From positions 19,530 to 83,529 of the forward strand of contig NZ_JADWYK010000019.1 in assembly GCF_015773195.1 (NCBI RefSeq): 64,000 nt of DNA. Reading direction: 5' to 3'. Positions 1 to 9,316 of the stretch are shown piece after piece. This stretch comes from Hymenobacter guriensis (GTDB lineage Bacteria > Bacteroidota > Bacteroidia > Cytophagales > Hymenobacteraceae). The first letter of the stretch is position 1, and each line of letters starts with the position of its first letter. The notes beneath the pieces were generated by a model that saw only the letters and a program-made list of their open reading frames with translations, did not search any database and was not told the origin of the DNA. A program made the position numbers and the translations under genes.

Positions 1-2
1 TC

Positions 3-260
3 GACGTGCGCGAAGCCTACGCCCAGTACGAACAGGCCACCCAGAGCGTCGCGCTGTGGGAGCAAAGCTACCTGCCCAGCCTGCAGGACGCGCTGCGCCG
101 CTCCACTAAAGCCTTCATCAACGGTGACTTCCCCTACGTGCAGGTAGCCGAAACCACCCGCCAGCTGCTCGACGCCCGCCAGCGCGCCGCCGATGCCCGT
201 GCCGATAAGCGCCGGGCCCTGGCCCGCCTCCGCTACGCTGTGGGCGGAGCCCGCTTCTAA
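3..260 (+). CDS. TolC-family outer-membrane efflux channel, C-terminal end only
   Basis: This is the last 85 or so codons of a reading frame that enters from the left edge. The residues are helix-rich and Gln/Ala/Arg-rich (for example QSYLPSLQDALRRS, then ARQRAADARADKRRALARL), which fits the second coiled-coil repeat of TolC/CusC-type outer-membrane channels. The stop is 20 bp before a CusB-like adaptor gene and then a CusA-like pump, so it is probably the outer-membrane part of that tripartite pump. The family call rests on this context and the helical pattern; the start and most of the protein are outside the window. Confidence 0.7.
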   Translation, partial: DVREAYAQYEQATQSVALWEQSYLPSLQDALRRSTKAFINGDFPYVQVAETTRQLLDARQRAADARADKRRALARLRYAVGGARF

Positions 261-280
261 CGTTTTCAGACCTACTCTTT

Positions 281-1492
281 ATGTTCGCACCCACTGTATT
301 CGTTGTTTCCAGCCGCATCGCGCTGCTTGGCCTGCTGGGCTGCGCCGCCTGCGGCAAAGGGGAAAAACCCAAGGCCATCAGCCCTTCCGAGGTGAAAAAC
401 CCGGTCAAGGAATCGGAGCTGACCACCGTGGTCATTACGCCCGAAGCCGAAAAGCGCCTCGGCATCCGCACGGCCGTCATCACGTCCGACAACGTGAGGG
501 CCACCCGCGAGGTTGGCGGTGAGATTCAGGCCGTGCCGGGTCAGGCCGTGACCATCGTGGCGCCCGTACAGGGCACGCTGCGGGGCGGAGCGAGCCTCAC
601 TGCCGGCCAGCGGGTACGCCAGGGCCAGACGCTCTACAGCTTGGTGCCCCTGCCCCCGGAGCGCGACCTGCTGACCCTCAACCAGGGCACGGCCCAGGCC
701 CGCACCCAGCTGCAGGTGGCCCAGGCCCGCCTGAGCCGGGCCGAAGACCTGCTGGCCGACCGCGCCGGCAGCGTGCGGGCCCGCGACGACGCCCGCGCCG
801 ACGTGGCCCTAGCCCAGCGCGCCCTGGCCGACGCCCGCGCCCGGCAAGGCGCTATGAGCGGCTCTACCGGCGGCGGCCAGGCCCTGCCCATCAAAGCCCC
901 ACTCAGCGGCGTGGTGCAGCGCGTGACCGTAGCCCCCGGCTCGCTCGTGACGACGAACACCGTGCTGCTGGAGCTGGCGGCCCTGAATAAAGTGTGGGTG
1001 CGGGTGCCCTTGTTCGTGGGGGATTTGCGCCGCCTCAGCGCCGGGCAGACGGTGACGGTGCGCCCGCTGAACGGCGGCGGGGCCCGGCAGGCCCGGCCCG
1101 TGGAAGCGCCCACCATCGGCGGTACCGCCGGCACGGCAACGGCCGACGTGTTCTACGAAATTGACAACACCGACGAAGCTTTCCGGCCCGGCGAGCGGGT
1201 GGTGGTGGACGTAGCCCTGGGCACTGCCAACGCCACTCCGGGCAGCGCCGGAGCAACCGCCGCTACCACGCGCGCCCTGACCATTCCGGCCGCGGCCCTG
1301 CTCTACGACGCCTCGGGCGGGCAGTGGGTGTACGTGCGCACCAAACCCTTGCAGTACACCCGGCAGCGGGTGGAAGTGCAGCGCACCGTAGGCGACCAGG
1401 TGGTCATTTCCCGGGGCGTACCGGCCGGCGCCGAAGTCGTCACCGACGGCGCGGCGGAGTTATTCGGCACTGAATTCGGCGGTAGCCATTAA
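281..1492 (+). CDS. RND efflux periplasmic adaptor (membrane-fusion) lipoprotein, CusB-like
   Basis: A 403-residue adaptor that would link the inner-membrane RND pump to the outer-membrane channel. The N-terminus is a lipoprotein signal with lipobox LLGC (Cys21), so it is probably anchored to a membrane by lipid. Next come a barrel/lipoyl-like half (about 70-120), a coiled-coil hairpin rich in Ala/Arg/Gln (about 130-190), a second lipoyl-like half beginning near IKAPLSGVVQRVTVAPG, and C-terminal beta domains ending near residue 400. Order and length fit the HlyD/CusB family. It lies between the TolC-like end and the pump gene. The exported substrate cannot be read from the sequence; metal ions are suggested by the pump type, but no Met-rich metal-binding stretch is obvious. 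Confidence 0.88.
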   Translation: MFAPTVFVVSSRIALLGLLGCAACGKGEKPKAISPSEVKNPVKESELTTVVITPEAEKRLGIRTAVITSDNVRATREVGGEIQAVPGQAVTIVAPVQGTLRGGASLTAGQRVRQGQTLYSLVPLPPERDLLTLNQGTAQARTQLQVAQARLSRAEDLLADRAGSVRARDDARADVALAQRALADARARQGAMSGSTGGGQALPIKAPLSGVVQRVTVAPGSLVTTNTVLLELAALNKVWVRVPLFVGDLRRLSAGQTVTVRPLNGGGARQARPVEAPTIGGTAGTATADVFYEIDNTDEAFRPGERVVVDVALGTANATPGSAGATAATTRALTIPAAALLYDASGGQWVYVRTKPLQYTRQRVEVQRTVGDQVVISRGVPAGAEVVTDGAAELFGTEFGGSH

Positions 1493-1507
1493 CGGTGAAA
1501 TGGTGAG

Positions 1508-1598
1508 GTGGTGAAATTGTGAGTTTGCCGTTCTGACTGCCCCATTCGGGTCGCCGGAGCTCTTCCTTCGCAACTCCGCCACTTCACAAATTCACCAC
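1508..1598. repeat. Imperfect inverted repeat between adaptor and pump genes
   Basis: The left arm GTGGTGAAATTGTGA (1508-1522) pairs with the right arm TCACAAATTCACCAC (1584-1598) with one central mismatch. The left arm is part of a short GGTGA-rich tandem run starting near 1495. It could form a hairpin in the transcript joining the adaptor and pump genes, or be a small dispersed intergenic repeat. There is no T-tract, so a terminator is unlikely. Confidence 0.5.
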
Positions 1599-1614
1599 TT
1601 CCCAATCTTACCCT

Positions 1615-4600
1615 ATGAAGTGGATAATAGAATCGGCCCTACGGCTGCGACTGGTGGTCGTGGTGCTGTTTGGGGTGCTGCTGGTCGCGGGCCTGCAGGT
1701 AGTGCGCAATACCCCGCTGGACGTGTTTCCCGAGTTTGCCCCGCCCTACGTGGAGGTGCAGACCGAAGCGCCCGGCCTCTCGACGGCCGAGGTGGAAGCC
1801 CTGGTCAGCGTGCCCCTGGAAAATGCCCTGAACGGCACGCCCGACGTGAAGAAAATTCGGTCTAAATCGGTGCTGGGGCTTTCCTCGGTGGTGCTCTACT
1901 TTCCCCAGGGCATCGACATCAACAACGCCCGGCAGGCCGTGCAGGAGCGGCTGGCGCGGGTGGCGCCCACGCTGCCCGGCGTGGCCCGGCCCCCGGTCAT
2001 GCTCTCCCCGCTGTCCTCGACGAGCCGGGTGCTGAAAATTGGCATTTCCTCGGATAGCCTCACCCAAGTCGAAATGACGACGCTGGCCCGCTGGAGCATT
2101 CGCCCCCGGCTGATGTCCGTGCCCGGCGTGGCCAACGTGGCCATCTGGGGGCAGCGCGACCGGCAGCTGCAGGTGCTGGTGAATCCCGAGCAGCTGCGCA
2201 CCCTGGGCCTCACGCTGGCCGAGGTGGAAAAAGCCGCGGCGGATGCCACCACCCTGGCCGGCGGGGGCTTCATCGACTCGCCCAACCAGCGCCTGGCCGT
2301 CTCGCAAAGCTCGGCTATTCAGTCGGCCGCCGACTTGGCCCAGATGCCCGTTACCTTTCGCAACGGCGTGAGTTTGAAGCTGGGCGAGGTGGCGCAGGTG
2401 GTGGAAGGCTTTCCCGCCCCCATCGGCGACGCCGTGATTAATGACGGCCCGGGCCTGCTGCTTATTGTAGAAAAGCAGCCCGGCGCCAACACCCTGGACG
2501 TGACCCGGCAGGTAGAGTCGGCCCTGAACGCCATGCGGCCGGGATTGAAAGGCCTGGAAATCGACTCGACCATCTTCCGGCCCGCCACCTTTATAGAGAT
2601 GTCGCTCAGCAACCTGAACCAGTCGCTGCTCATTGGCTGCGTGCTGGTGGTGCTGGTGCTGCTGTTCTTTCTCTACGAGTGGCGCACGGCGCTGATCAGC
2701 GCCCTGGCCCTGCCGACCTCGCTGATTGCGGCGGCGCTGGCCCTGCGCTACTCGGGCAAAACCATTGATACGATGGTGCTGGCCGGCCTCATCATTGCCC
2801 TGGGCGAAGTGGTGGACGACGCCATTATCGACGTGGAAAATATCATGCGGCGGCTACGGCTCAACCACGAAGCCGGCTCGCCCAAATCAGCCTTCGCGGT
2901 GGTATATGAAGCTAGCATGGAAGTGCGCTCGGCCGTGATTTACGGCTCGGTTATCGTGGCGCTGGTGCTGCTGCCTATCTTTTTGCTGCCGGGCTTGTCG
3001 GGCGCGTTTTTCCAGCCGCTGGCCTTTTCCTACGTGCTGGCCATCTTGGCGTCCCTGTTCGTGGCCCTGACTTTGACGCCGGCCCTGGCCCTGATCCTGC
3101 TGCCCAAGGCGGCGCAAAAGGAGTCCAAGGACTCGCCGGTAGTAGCGTGGCTCAAACGCCACTACGCCCGGATGCTGCCCGGCCTGCTGGCCCGGCCCAA
3201 GCGCGTTGCCTGGTCGCTGACGGCCGCGGCCGTGTTTTCGATGCTCACGCTGCCGTTTTTTGGCCAGGAGTTTCTGCCTAACTTCAAGGAGTACGACTTT
3301 CTGATGCACTGGGTAGAGAAGCCCGGCACCTCGCTGCAGGCCATGTCACGCATCACGGTGCGGGCCAGCAAGGAGCTGCGCGCCATTCCCGGCGTGCGCA
3401 ATTTCGGGGCTCACATCGGGCGGGCTGAGGTTGCTGATGAAGTGGTCGGCCCGAACTTCACCGAGCTATGGATTTCCGTGGACCCGAAGGTGGACTACGA
3501 GCAGACGGTGGCCAAAATTCAGACTGTGGTGGACGGCTACCCCGGCCTCTACCGCGACCTGCTAACGTATCTGCGGGAGCGGATCAAGGAGGTCCTCACC
3601 GGCACCTCGGCCACCATCGTGGTGCGCATCTTCGGCCCCGACCTCGACCAGCTCTACACCAAGGCCAAGGAAGTGGGCAGCCAGCTTGAAGGCGTGGACG
3701 GCGTGGTGGACCTGAAAGTGCAGCAGCAAACCCTGGTGCCCCAGATCCAAGTGAAGCTCAAACCCGAAGCCGCGGCCCGGTTCGGGTTGAATCCGGGCAC
3801 CGTGCTCCAGGCCATTAGCACGCTGGTAAAAGGGCGCAAGGTGGGCGAAATCTACCAGGAGCAGAAGATTTTTGACGTGTCCGTGTGGGGGCAGCCCGCC
3901 GTGCGCGCCGACTTTGGGGCCGTGCGCGACCTGCTCATTGGTCTGCCCGGCGGCGGCTCGGTGCCCCTGCGCGAGGTGGCCGACGTGCTCATCGTGCCCA
4001 CGCCCAACGAAATTACCCGCGAGGCCTCCTCCCGTCGCATCGACGTGACCCTGAACGTGCGGGGCCGCGACCTGGGCTCCGTGGCCCGCGACGTGCAGGC
4101 CCAGGTAGATGGGGTGGCCTTCGGGCCGGGCTACCACCCCGAAATCCTGGGTGAGTACGCCGAGCGGCAGGCTTCCCAGAACCGGATGCTGCTGCTGGTC
4201 GGCCTCTCGCTCATCGGCATCTTCCTGGTGCTCTACACCGACTTCGGCACCCTGCGCCTGGCCACGCTGGGGCTGCTGAGCTTGTTTTTCGCCGTGTCGG
4301 GCTGCCTTTTGGCCGCGTTTCTAACCGGCGGTGTCCTGTCGCTGGGCTCCATTGTGGGCTTTATCACGGTGCTGGGTGTAGCGGCCCGCAACAGTATTAT
4401 GCTCGTAAGCCACTACCGCCACCTGGAGCTGGAGGAAGGCATGCCCTTCGGTAAGGACCTCATCATCCGCGGCTCCCTGGAGCGGGTGTCGCCCATTATC
4501 ATGACGGCCCTGACCTCCGTGCTGGCGCTGCTGCCCATCATCGTGGCCGGCAACGAGCCGGGCTCCGAGATTGAGCACCCGATGTCGGTGGTGATTCTGG

Positions 4601-4713
4601 GCGGCGTCATCACGTCCACGGTGCTCAACCTGCTGGGCATGCCGGCCCTGTACTGGGCCTTCGGGCGGAAGCAGGACTCCCAGCCGATAACAGCGGATTC
4701 CACCGTTTCGTAG
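1615..4713 (+). CDS. RND efflux permease, CusA/CzcA-like (heavy-metal-efflux type)
   Basis: A 1032-residue inner-membrane proton-driven pump, the normal length for the RND family. It starts with a transmembrane helix (WIIESALRLRLVVVVLFGVLL), then NTPLDVFPEFAPPYVEVQTEAPGLS, the conserved first periplasmic entry of HME-RND pumps. Two helix clusters flank the periplasmic loops (about 335-500 and 860-1020). The charged transmembrane segment carries GEVVDDAIIDVEN near residues 396-408, the proton-relay region of CusA/CzcA-type proteins. It follows the adaptor gene by about 120 bp and is probably co-transcribed with it. The heavy-metal assignment comes from family resemblance; a wider substrate range cannot be excluded. 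Confidence 0.9.
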   Translation: MKWIIESALRLRLVVVVLFGVLLVAGLQVVRNTPLDVFPEFAPPYVEVQTEAPGLSTAEVEALVSVPLENALNGTPDVKKIRSKSVLGLSSVVLYFPQGIDINNARQAVQERLARVAPTLPGVARPPVMLSPLSSTSRVLKIGISSDSLTQVEMTTLARWSIRPRLMSVPGVANVAIWGQRDRQLQVLVNPEQLRTLGLTLAEVEKAAADATTLAGGGFIDSPNQRLAVSQSSAIQSAADLAQMPVTFRNGVSLKLGEVAQVVEGFPAPIGDAVINDGPGLLLIVEKQPGANTLDVTRQVESALNAMRPGLKGLEIDSTIFRPATFIEMSLSNLNQSLLIGCVLVVLVLLFFLYEWRTALISALALPTSLIAAALALRYSGKTIDTMVLAGLIIALGEVVDDAIIDVENIMRRLRLNHEAGSPKSAFAVVYEASMEVRSAVIYGSVIVALVLLPIFLLPGLSGAFFQPLAFSYVLAILASLFVALTLTPALALILLPKAAQKESKDSPVVAWLKRHYARMLPGLLARPKRVAWSLTAAAVFSMLTLPFFGQEFLPNFKEYDFLMHWVEKPGTSLQAMSRITVRASKELRAIPGVRNFGAHIGRAEVADEVVGPNFTELWISVDPKVDYEQTVAKIQTVVDGYPGLYRDLLTYLRERIKEVLTGTSATIVVRIFGPDLDQLYTKAKEVGSQLEGVDGVVDLKVQQQTLVPQIQVKLKPEAAARFGLNPGTVLQAISTLVKGRKVGEIYQEQKIFDVSVWGQPAVRADFGAVRDLLIGLPGGGSVPLREVADVLIVPTPNEITREASSRRIDVTLNVRGRDLGSVARDVQAQVDGVAFGPGYHPEILGEYAERQASQNRMLLLVGLSLIGIFLVLYTDFGTLRLATLGLLSLFFAVSGCLLAAFLTGGVLSLGSIVGFITVLGVAARNSIMLVSHYRHLELEEGMPFGKDLIIRGSLERVSPIIMTALTSVLALLPIIVAGNEPGSEIEHPMSVVILGGVITSTVLNLLGMPALYWAFGRKQDSQPITADSTVS

Positions 4714-4837
4714 CAGAAGCAGTTGCTGCGCGGTGGTCAGCAGCAACAAACTGCGGACAGGATTATCTGGGCGGCTCATCACCCCCCAGATAATCCCGTT
4801 TAGCCTAGCTTATTTTCTCACCTGCTTTACTTCAGCT

Positions 4838-5254
4838 ATGTGGTGGTTATATGCCTTGCTCTCTGCCCTGTTTGCAGCCCTGACAGCCGTGCTGGCTAAA
4901 GTTGGCATCCGCGGCGTCGACTCCAACCTAGCTACTGCCATCCGCACGGTGGTAATTCTGGTGCTGACCTGGGCCATTGTCTACGCCCGGGGAGGGCTGA
5001 GTGGGCTCTCAACGCTGACGCGCACCAACCTGCTGTTTCTGGGGCTGTCGGGGGTAGCTACCGGCTTATCGTGGCTATGTTACTTCCGCGCCTTGCAGGT
5101 GGGCACCGTCTCGCAAGTGGCCCCGGTCGACAAGCTTAGTGTGGCGCTGGCCATTGGATTGTCGGTCGTGTTTCTGGGTGAAAAGCTAACCTGGCAAACG
5201 AGCGTTGGATCGGGACTGATCGTTGTCGGTACCCTCGTTTTACTGTGGAAGTGA
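4838..5254 (+). CDS. Short EamA-family (DMT) transporter
   Basis: About 138 residues with four or five hydrophobic helices, one EamA unit rather than the usual two. It contains the typical Ala/Gly-rich helices and a PVDKLSVALAIGLSVVFLGE stretch, which matches the conserved end of EamA domains. The start chosen at 4838 (MWWLYALLSALFAALTAVL) opens directly into a helix; a longer in-frame start at 4733 would add a polar, unhelpful leader. Such half-size members are thought to act as dimers. It sits between the RND pump and the two-component regulator. The substrate is unknown. Confidence 0.78.
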   Translation: MWWLYALLSALFAALTAVLAKVGIRGVDSNLATAIRTVVILVLTWAIVYARGGLSGLSTLTRTNLLFLGLSGVATGLSWLCYFRALQVGTVSQVAPVDKLSVALAIGLSVVFLGEKLTWQTSVGSGLIVVGTLVLLWK

Positions 5255-5361
5255 GCTACCAGCATAGCGCTCTTTACTGCAGCGTACCGCTTGGTGGCGC
5301 TGCTTCAGAATTACCTCAGATTCTCCTCGCTTCTTTGTGCCTACCTTCTGAATAAGACGCT

Positions 5362-6048
5362 GTGAAATTACTGCTGGTAGAAGATGAAGAGGCGTTGCGC
5401 CTAACCTTAGTGGATTCCCTGCGCCAGGGCGGTTACGTGGTGGAGGTGGCCGCCACCTTCGCCCAAGCCTACGAGAAGGTCCGGCTTTACCAGTACGACT
5501 GCGTGCTGGTGGATTTGACCCTGCCCGACGGGGACGGGCTGGATATTGTGCGCACCCTCAAAGCGGATGGCTCTGCCGCCGGCGTGTTGGTCCTGACCGC
5601 CCGCGACGGTCTGGATGACCGGGTCCGCGGCCTGGATCTGGGCGCCGACGACTACCTGACCAAACCCTTTCACCTTTCCGAACTGAATGCCCGGCTGCGG
5701 GCCTTATTGCGCCGCCGCCAGTTTCAGGGCCAGCACCACATCGTGTTTCGCGACCTGTTGGTCTGGCCGGAGCTGGCGGAAGTGTACGTGCGCGGGGAGC
5801 CACTTACCCTAACCCGTAAGGAGTATGACCTGCTGCTGTATTTCCTGGCTAATCCCGGCCGGCTGCTGACCAAGGAAGCCGTGGCCGAGCATCTGTGCGG
5901 GGACCAGATTGATGCGGCCGACTCCTTTGACTTTATTTACACTCATATGAAAAACCTGCGCAAAAAGCTGCAGGAAAAAGGGGCCGACGGCTACATCCGC
6001 ACGATATACGGGGTGGGCTACAAACTCGCGACCGAGGATGCTCGCTAA
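5362..6048 (+). CDS. OmpR/PhoB-family response regulator
   Basis: 228 residues: a receiver domain (1-120) with acidic cluster VEDEE, phospho-acceptor Asp in LVDLTLPDGDGLD, and switch Lys in LTKPF, followed by a winged-helix DNA-binding domain (about 130-225) with LTRKEYDLLLYF and the terminal IRTIYGVGYKL signature. The start is GTG at 5362. It lies 18 bp upstream of the histidine kinase, the normal arrangement for a cognate pair. By position it probably controls the flanking efflux and envelope genes; CusR-like metal control is an inference from the neighbouring pump. Confidence 0.93.
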   Translation: MKLLLVEDEEALRLTLVDSLRQGGYVVEVAATFAQAYEKVRLYQYDCVLVDLTLPDGDGLDIVRTLKADGSAAGVLVLTARDGLDDRVRGLDLGADDYLTKPFHLSELNARLRALLRRRQFQGQHHIVFRDLLVWPELAEVYVRGEPLTLTRKEYDLLLYFLANPGRLLTKEAVAEHLCGDQIDAADSFDFIYTHMKNLRKKLQEKGADGYIRTIYGVGYKLATEDAR

Positions 6049-6066
6049 GGTAGTCAGACACGCCCA

Positions 6067-7341
6067 ATGAAGCTGCTCACGGCCACCACTCGCTATTACC
6101 TGGGGCTGACGCTGGGTCTGTTCGCCCTCGCCAGTCTGCTGCTGTACGCGGGGTTCGACTGGGCTCTGCGCCACGAGGTAGAGGAGCTGCTCTACAACCG
6201 TCAGCTCCATGTGCAGCAGCAGGTCGCCCGCGGCCTGGCCTTGCCCGACCCGGCGTATGCCGATAACCTGGACCGGAGCTTTCAGCCCCTGCCCCTGGGC
6301 TATTCTGATACGCTCCTACTCGATCCGGTGGAACAAGAAATGGTGCCACATCGTCAATTGACCTTCCGGCTGCAACCGGTAAGCGCGGCCAGTGCGCCGG
6401 AGTGGGTCACCGTGCGCAAGTCGCTGGTGGAAACCGAGGATGTACTGGCCGTGGTAGTGGGCGTACTGGGCGTGGTTCTAGCCCTGCTGCTGGGCGGCGT
6501 TGTAGCCCTCAACCATTGGTTTTCCCAGCGCCTGTGGTTGCCTTTCCGGCAGACGCTGGTGGCCCTGCGTGGTTACGACCTGCAGCACCACCGCGCGTTA
6601 GGGCTGCCGGCCTCCTCCATCGACGAATTCCGGGAACTGAATCAGGCCCTGAATATGCTTAGCGAGCGGCTGGTGCGCGATTACGAGAGCTTGCGCCAGT
6701 TCACGGAAAACGCAGCGCACGAAACCCAGACCCCACTGGCTATCATTCAGGCCAAGCTGGAACAGCTCCTGCAGGCGCCGGCGCTGCAGGAGGACGAGCA
6801 GCTGGCCACGGTGCTGGGGGATGCGCTGGGGGGCGCTCAGCGTCTCTCGCGCCTGCACCAGGCGCTGACGCTGCTCACGCGCCTGGAAAACCACCAATTT
6901 GCCCCCACCCAGGCCGTGCCGGTAGCGCTGGACCAGTTGCTGCGGGAGCGCATTACCCTACTCGAGCCCCTGCTCGAAGCGCGGGGGATACTACTCGCCT
7001 GGCGAGTGGATTCGCCTCCGCCTGCCCTTACCATGCATGCTGGCCTGGCCGATTCACTGCTGCAGAACTTACTGCATAACGCCATCAAGCACAATCACTC
7101 CGGGGGCCGGGTAGACGTGCAGCTTACTTCCCGGTTCCTGGAAATCAGCAACACCGGCCCAGCAATTAAAGGGGACCCAACCCAATTTTTTGAGCGGTTC
7201 CGCAAGCAGAATGCGGCTTCCACCTCCCCCGGTCTGGGCCTGAGTATTGCGCAGCATATCTGCGCCTACTATGGGTTTAGTATTACCTACGCCTTCACGG
7301 AGGCCGAGAGTCGCCATCTGCTGCGCGTCCAGTTTGCCTAG
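6067..7341 (+). CDS. Membrane sensor histidine kinase
   Basis: 424 residues. A transmembrane helix near 12-32, an extracytoplasmic segment, a second helix near 125-148, a short linker, then the dimerisation helix with phospho-acceptor His in NAAHETQTPLAII, followed by a HATPase_c domain with N-box LLHNAIKHN and G2 box GLGLSIAQH. The G1 box reads SNTGPAI, with Asn where many kinases have Asp; this occurs in other Bacteroidota kinases. The sensor loop is short (about 90 residues) and has no recognisable ligand domain. It is paired with the upstream response regulator. Confidence 0.92.
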   Translation: MKLLTATTRYYLGLTLGLFALASLLLYAGFDWALRHEVEELLYNRQLHVQQQVARGLALPDPAYADNLDRSFQPLPLGYSDTLLLDPVEQEMVPHRQLTFRLQPVSAASAPEWVTVRKSLVETEDVLAVVVGVLGVVLALLLGGVVALNHWFSQRLWLPFRQTLVALRGYDLQHHRALGLPASSIDEFRELNQALNMLSERLVRDYESLRQFTENAAHETQTPLAIIQAKLEQLLQAPALQEDEQLATVLGDALGGAQRLSRLHQALTLLTRLENHQFAPTQAVPVALDQLLRERITLLEPLLEARGILLAWRVDSPPPALTMHAGLADSLLQNLLHNAIKHNHSGGRVDVQLTSRFLEISNTGPAIKGDPTQFFERFRKQNAASTSPGLGLSIAQHICAYYGFSITYAFTEAESRHLLRVQFA

Positions 7342-7369
7342 CTAACACATCCTGCCTTTTTCCCCGAGT

Positions 7370-8182
7370 ATGCACCTACGATTGTACCGTTCTCTTCCGG
7401 TGCTGGTGAGCGGGTTACTGCTTCTCGCGCGCCCGGGCCACACCCAGCACCTTCTGCCGAGCACGCCGGATTCAGTCGCCCCGGCAGTCCGATCAGCCAC
7501 CTGGCTGAGCCGCAGCACGCACTGGGCCGGGCAGCCTGCCCACCGGCGAGTGCTGGTACCGGCGCTGCTGTTTAGTGCCGGCGCCCTGACTACCCGGCGC
7601 GTTGAGCTCGTTGCCTCCGACGAGCAGGTGCGTGAAGAAGTGCAGGAGCACGTTCCAGTCGTCCGCACGTCCCTGGATGATCAATTGCGGCACCTGCCCG
7701 CCGCTACTGCCCTGGGCCTCAGCCTGCTCGGCGTACAAGGCCGGCACAGCACGCTTAACCAGGCTTTGCTCTTCACCTTGACCTATTCGATCAACAACAT
7801 GCTCACCAGTAATCTCAAACACTTGACCCGGGTAGAGCGCCCGCAGGGAACGGGCTTCGATTCCTTTCCCAGCCAGCACACGAGCGCGGCTTTTTCGGCC
7901 GCCCGTTTTCTGGATCGGGAATATGGGCAGCGCAGCGTCTGGTACAGTGTCGGGGGGTACACGGTGGCAACTGGCGTGGCAACCCTGCGCGTGGTAAAGC
8001 AAAAGCATTGGCTCTCGGACGTGCTGGCCGGCGCGGGGGTAGGAATGGCCTCCACTGAACTGGCGTATTGGGTCTATCCCTGGCTGCACCGGCAATTACG
8101 GAAGGGGTTAGGGGAGCGGGCCGTCGTGCTGCCCAGCTACCTGAATGGTGCCGCGGGCGCCACGGTCGTGGTCGTCCTCTAA
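7370..8182 (+). CDS. PAP2-family phosphatase
   Basis: 270 residues. An N-terminal hydrophobic segment, probably a signal anchor, precedes the PAP2 active-site motifs: K-x6-RP as KHLTRVERP, the PSGH-like motif as FPSQHTS, and the third motif as RVVKQKHWLSDVLAGAGVG. The first catalytic His lies in SQHTS and the second in KHWLSD. These enzymes dephosphorylate lipid phosphates such as undecaprenyl or phosphatidyl pyrophosphates at the membrane. It starts 28 bp after the kinase gene, so it may belong to the same transcript. The substrate is not readable. Confidence 0.88.
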   Translation: MHLRLYRSLPVLVSGLLLLARPGHTQHLLPSTPDSVAPAVRSATWLSRSTHWAGQPAHRRVLVPALLFSAGALTTRRVELVASDEQVREEVQEHVPVVRTSLDDQLRHLPAATALGLSLLGVQGRHSTLNQALLFTLTYSINNMLTSNLKHLTRVERPQGTGFDSFPSQHTSAAFSAARFLDREYGQRSVWYSVGGYTVATGVATLRVVKQKHWLSDVLAGAGVGMASTELAYWVYPWLHRQLRKGLGERAVVLPSYLNGAAGATVVVVL

Positions 8183-8214
8183 TCTGCAGGTGAGAACTCG
8201 TTGCTGATTTTCCA

Positions 8215-9246
8215 GTGGGACTACTACTCATTTTTGTTGCGGCCGTGCTGGCCTTTGGGGTAAGCACGGTAAGCGGGGGCGGCGCGGGGTTGCTGCTGCT
8301 GCCCGTGCTGGCGCGGGTGCTGCCCACCGCCGCAGTACCGGCGGCCCTCACCGTGGGCACGGCCACGAGCACCGTCTCGAAGCTGGCCCTGTTTCGGCGC
8401 CACATCAACTGGGCGGTCACGCGCCGGTTCGTGCCGGGGGCGGTGCCGGGCGTGCTGCTGGGGGCCTTTCTGCTCAAATACCTTAACCCCTTGTACCTAG
8501 AGGTGTTCATCGGTCTGTTTCTGCTCTCGAACCTGACCATGCTGCGTCGCTCGGCCCCGGTGACGGACGTGGCCCCCGTGCCCATCGGCTGGCGGAAGCT
8601 GAGCGGTATCGGGTTTCTAGCGGGCTTTCTGTCGGGCCTGACGGGCGCGGTGGGACTGGTGTTCAATAAGTTCTACTTTCACTATGGGCTGAGCCGGGAC
8701 CAAGTCATCGCCACCCGCGCGGCCAACGAGCTGCTGCTGCACCTGATCAAGCTGGGCCTTTACCTCTCCTTGGGGCTGCTCACCGGCCCAGCCTGGCAAG
8801 CGGGCGCCGTGGTGGCGGTAGCAGCGGTGCTGGCCACGGCGGCTACCAAGCGCATCGTCCATTATCTGCCCGAGGCCGCCTTCCGCCGCATCGGCTATGC
8901 GGCGATGGTACTCAGCGGGGGCTTCATGCTCTGGTCGGCCGCCACCGAGCTGCGCAGCACCGACAACCTGCGCGCCAGCACCGCCTTGCTCGGCGACGAA
9001 GTGGAAGTAACCGGCTGGTGGCGCAGCCGCAGCCTGACATTGGAACTGGAAATCGACGAAAGCCCCGCCATCGAGCAGCCGGTGACCCTAGAGCAGTTGC
9101 CGCCCGCTGTGCAGGCTACCATGCGCCGGTTGCAGCAGGGTCGACCCATCCTCAAGATCGAGGAAGTATGGCAGCTTAACCGGCACTACTATGAGCTGTA
9201 TCTGAACGATAGGGGGCGGGTTGTTTCGCTGGACGTAGTGCCGTGA
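8215..9246 (+). CDS. TauE/SafE-family permease with a C-terminal PepSY-like extension
   Basis: 343 residues. The first 245 or so form eight hydrophobic helices in two repeats with the TauE/SafE glycine motifs (VSTVSGGGAGLLLLP and GFLSGLTGAVGLVFNKFYF). After the last helix comes a soluble tail of about 100 residues (VTLEQLPPAVQATMRRL, then KIEEVWQLNRHYYELYLNDRG) that resembles PepSY-like domains by its LPPAV...Y pattern. The start is GTG at 8215, directly at the first helix. The tail fits its neighbour, which is itself a PepSY-like protein. The family exports small organic or sulfur anions; the substrate here is unknown, and the tail assignment is tentative. Confidence 0.85.
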   Translation: MGLLLIFVAAVLAFGVSTVSGGGAGLLLLPVLARVLPTAAVPAALTVGTATSTVSKLALFRRHINWAVTRRFVPGAVPGVLLGAFLLKYLNPLYLEVFIGLFLLSNLTMLRRSAPVTDVAPVPIGWRKLSGIGFLAGFLSGLTGAVGLVFNKFYFHYGLSRDQVIATRAANELLLHLIKLGLYLSLGLLTGPAWQAGAVVAVAAVLATAATKRIVHYLPEAAFRRIGYAAMVLSGGFMLWSAATELRSTDNLRASTALLGDEVEVTGWWRSRSLTLELEIDESPAIEQPVTLEQLPPAVQATMRRLQQGRPILKIEEVWQLNRHYYELYLNDRGRVVSLDVVP

Positions 9247-9316
9247 ACACGCACCAGAAAAACCACAGAAACGGGGTGTAAGATTGCAGCGTCAACCATG
9301 TAACCCGCATTGCCAC

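Noticed and set aside
5050..5075. GGGGTAGC inside the EamA gene as a possible left Tn3 repeat
   Set aside because: Only the first eight bases match the expected 38-bp end and the match is inside a coding sequence.
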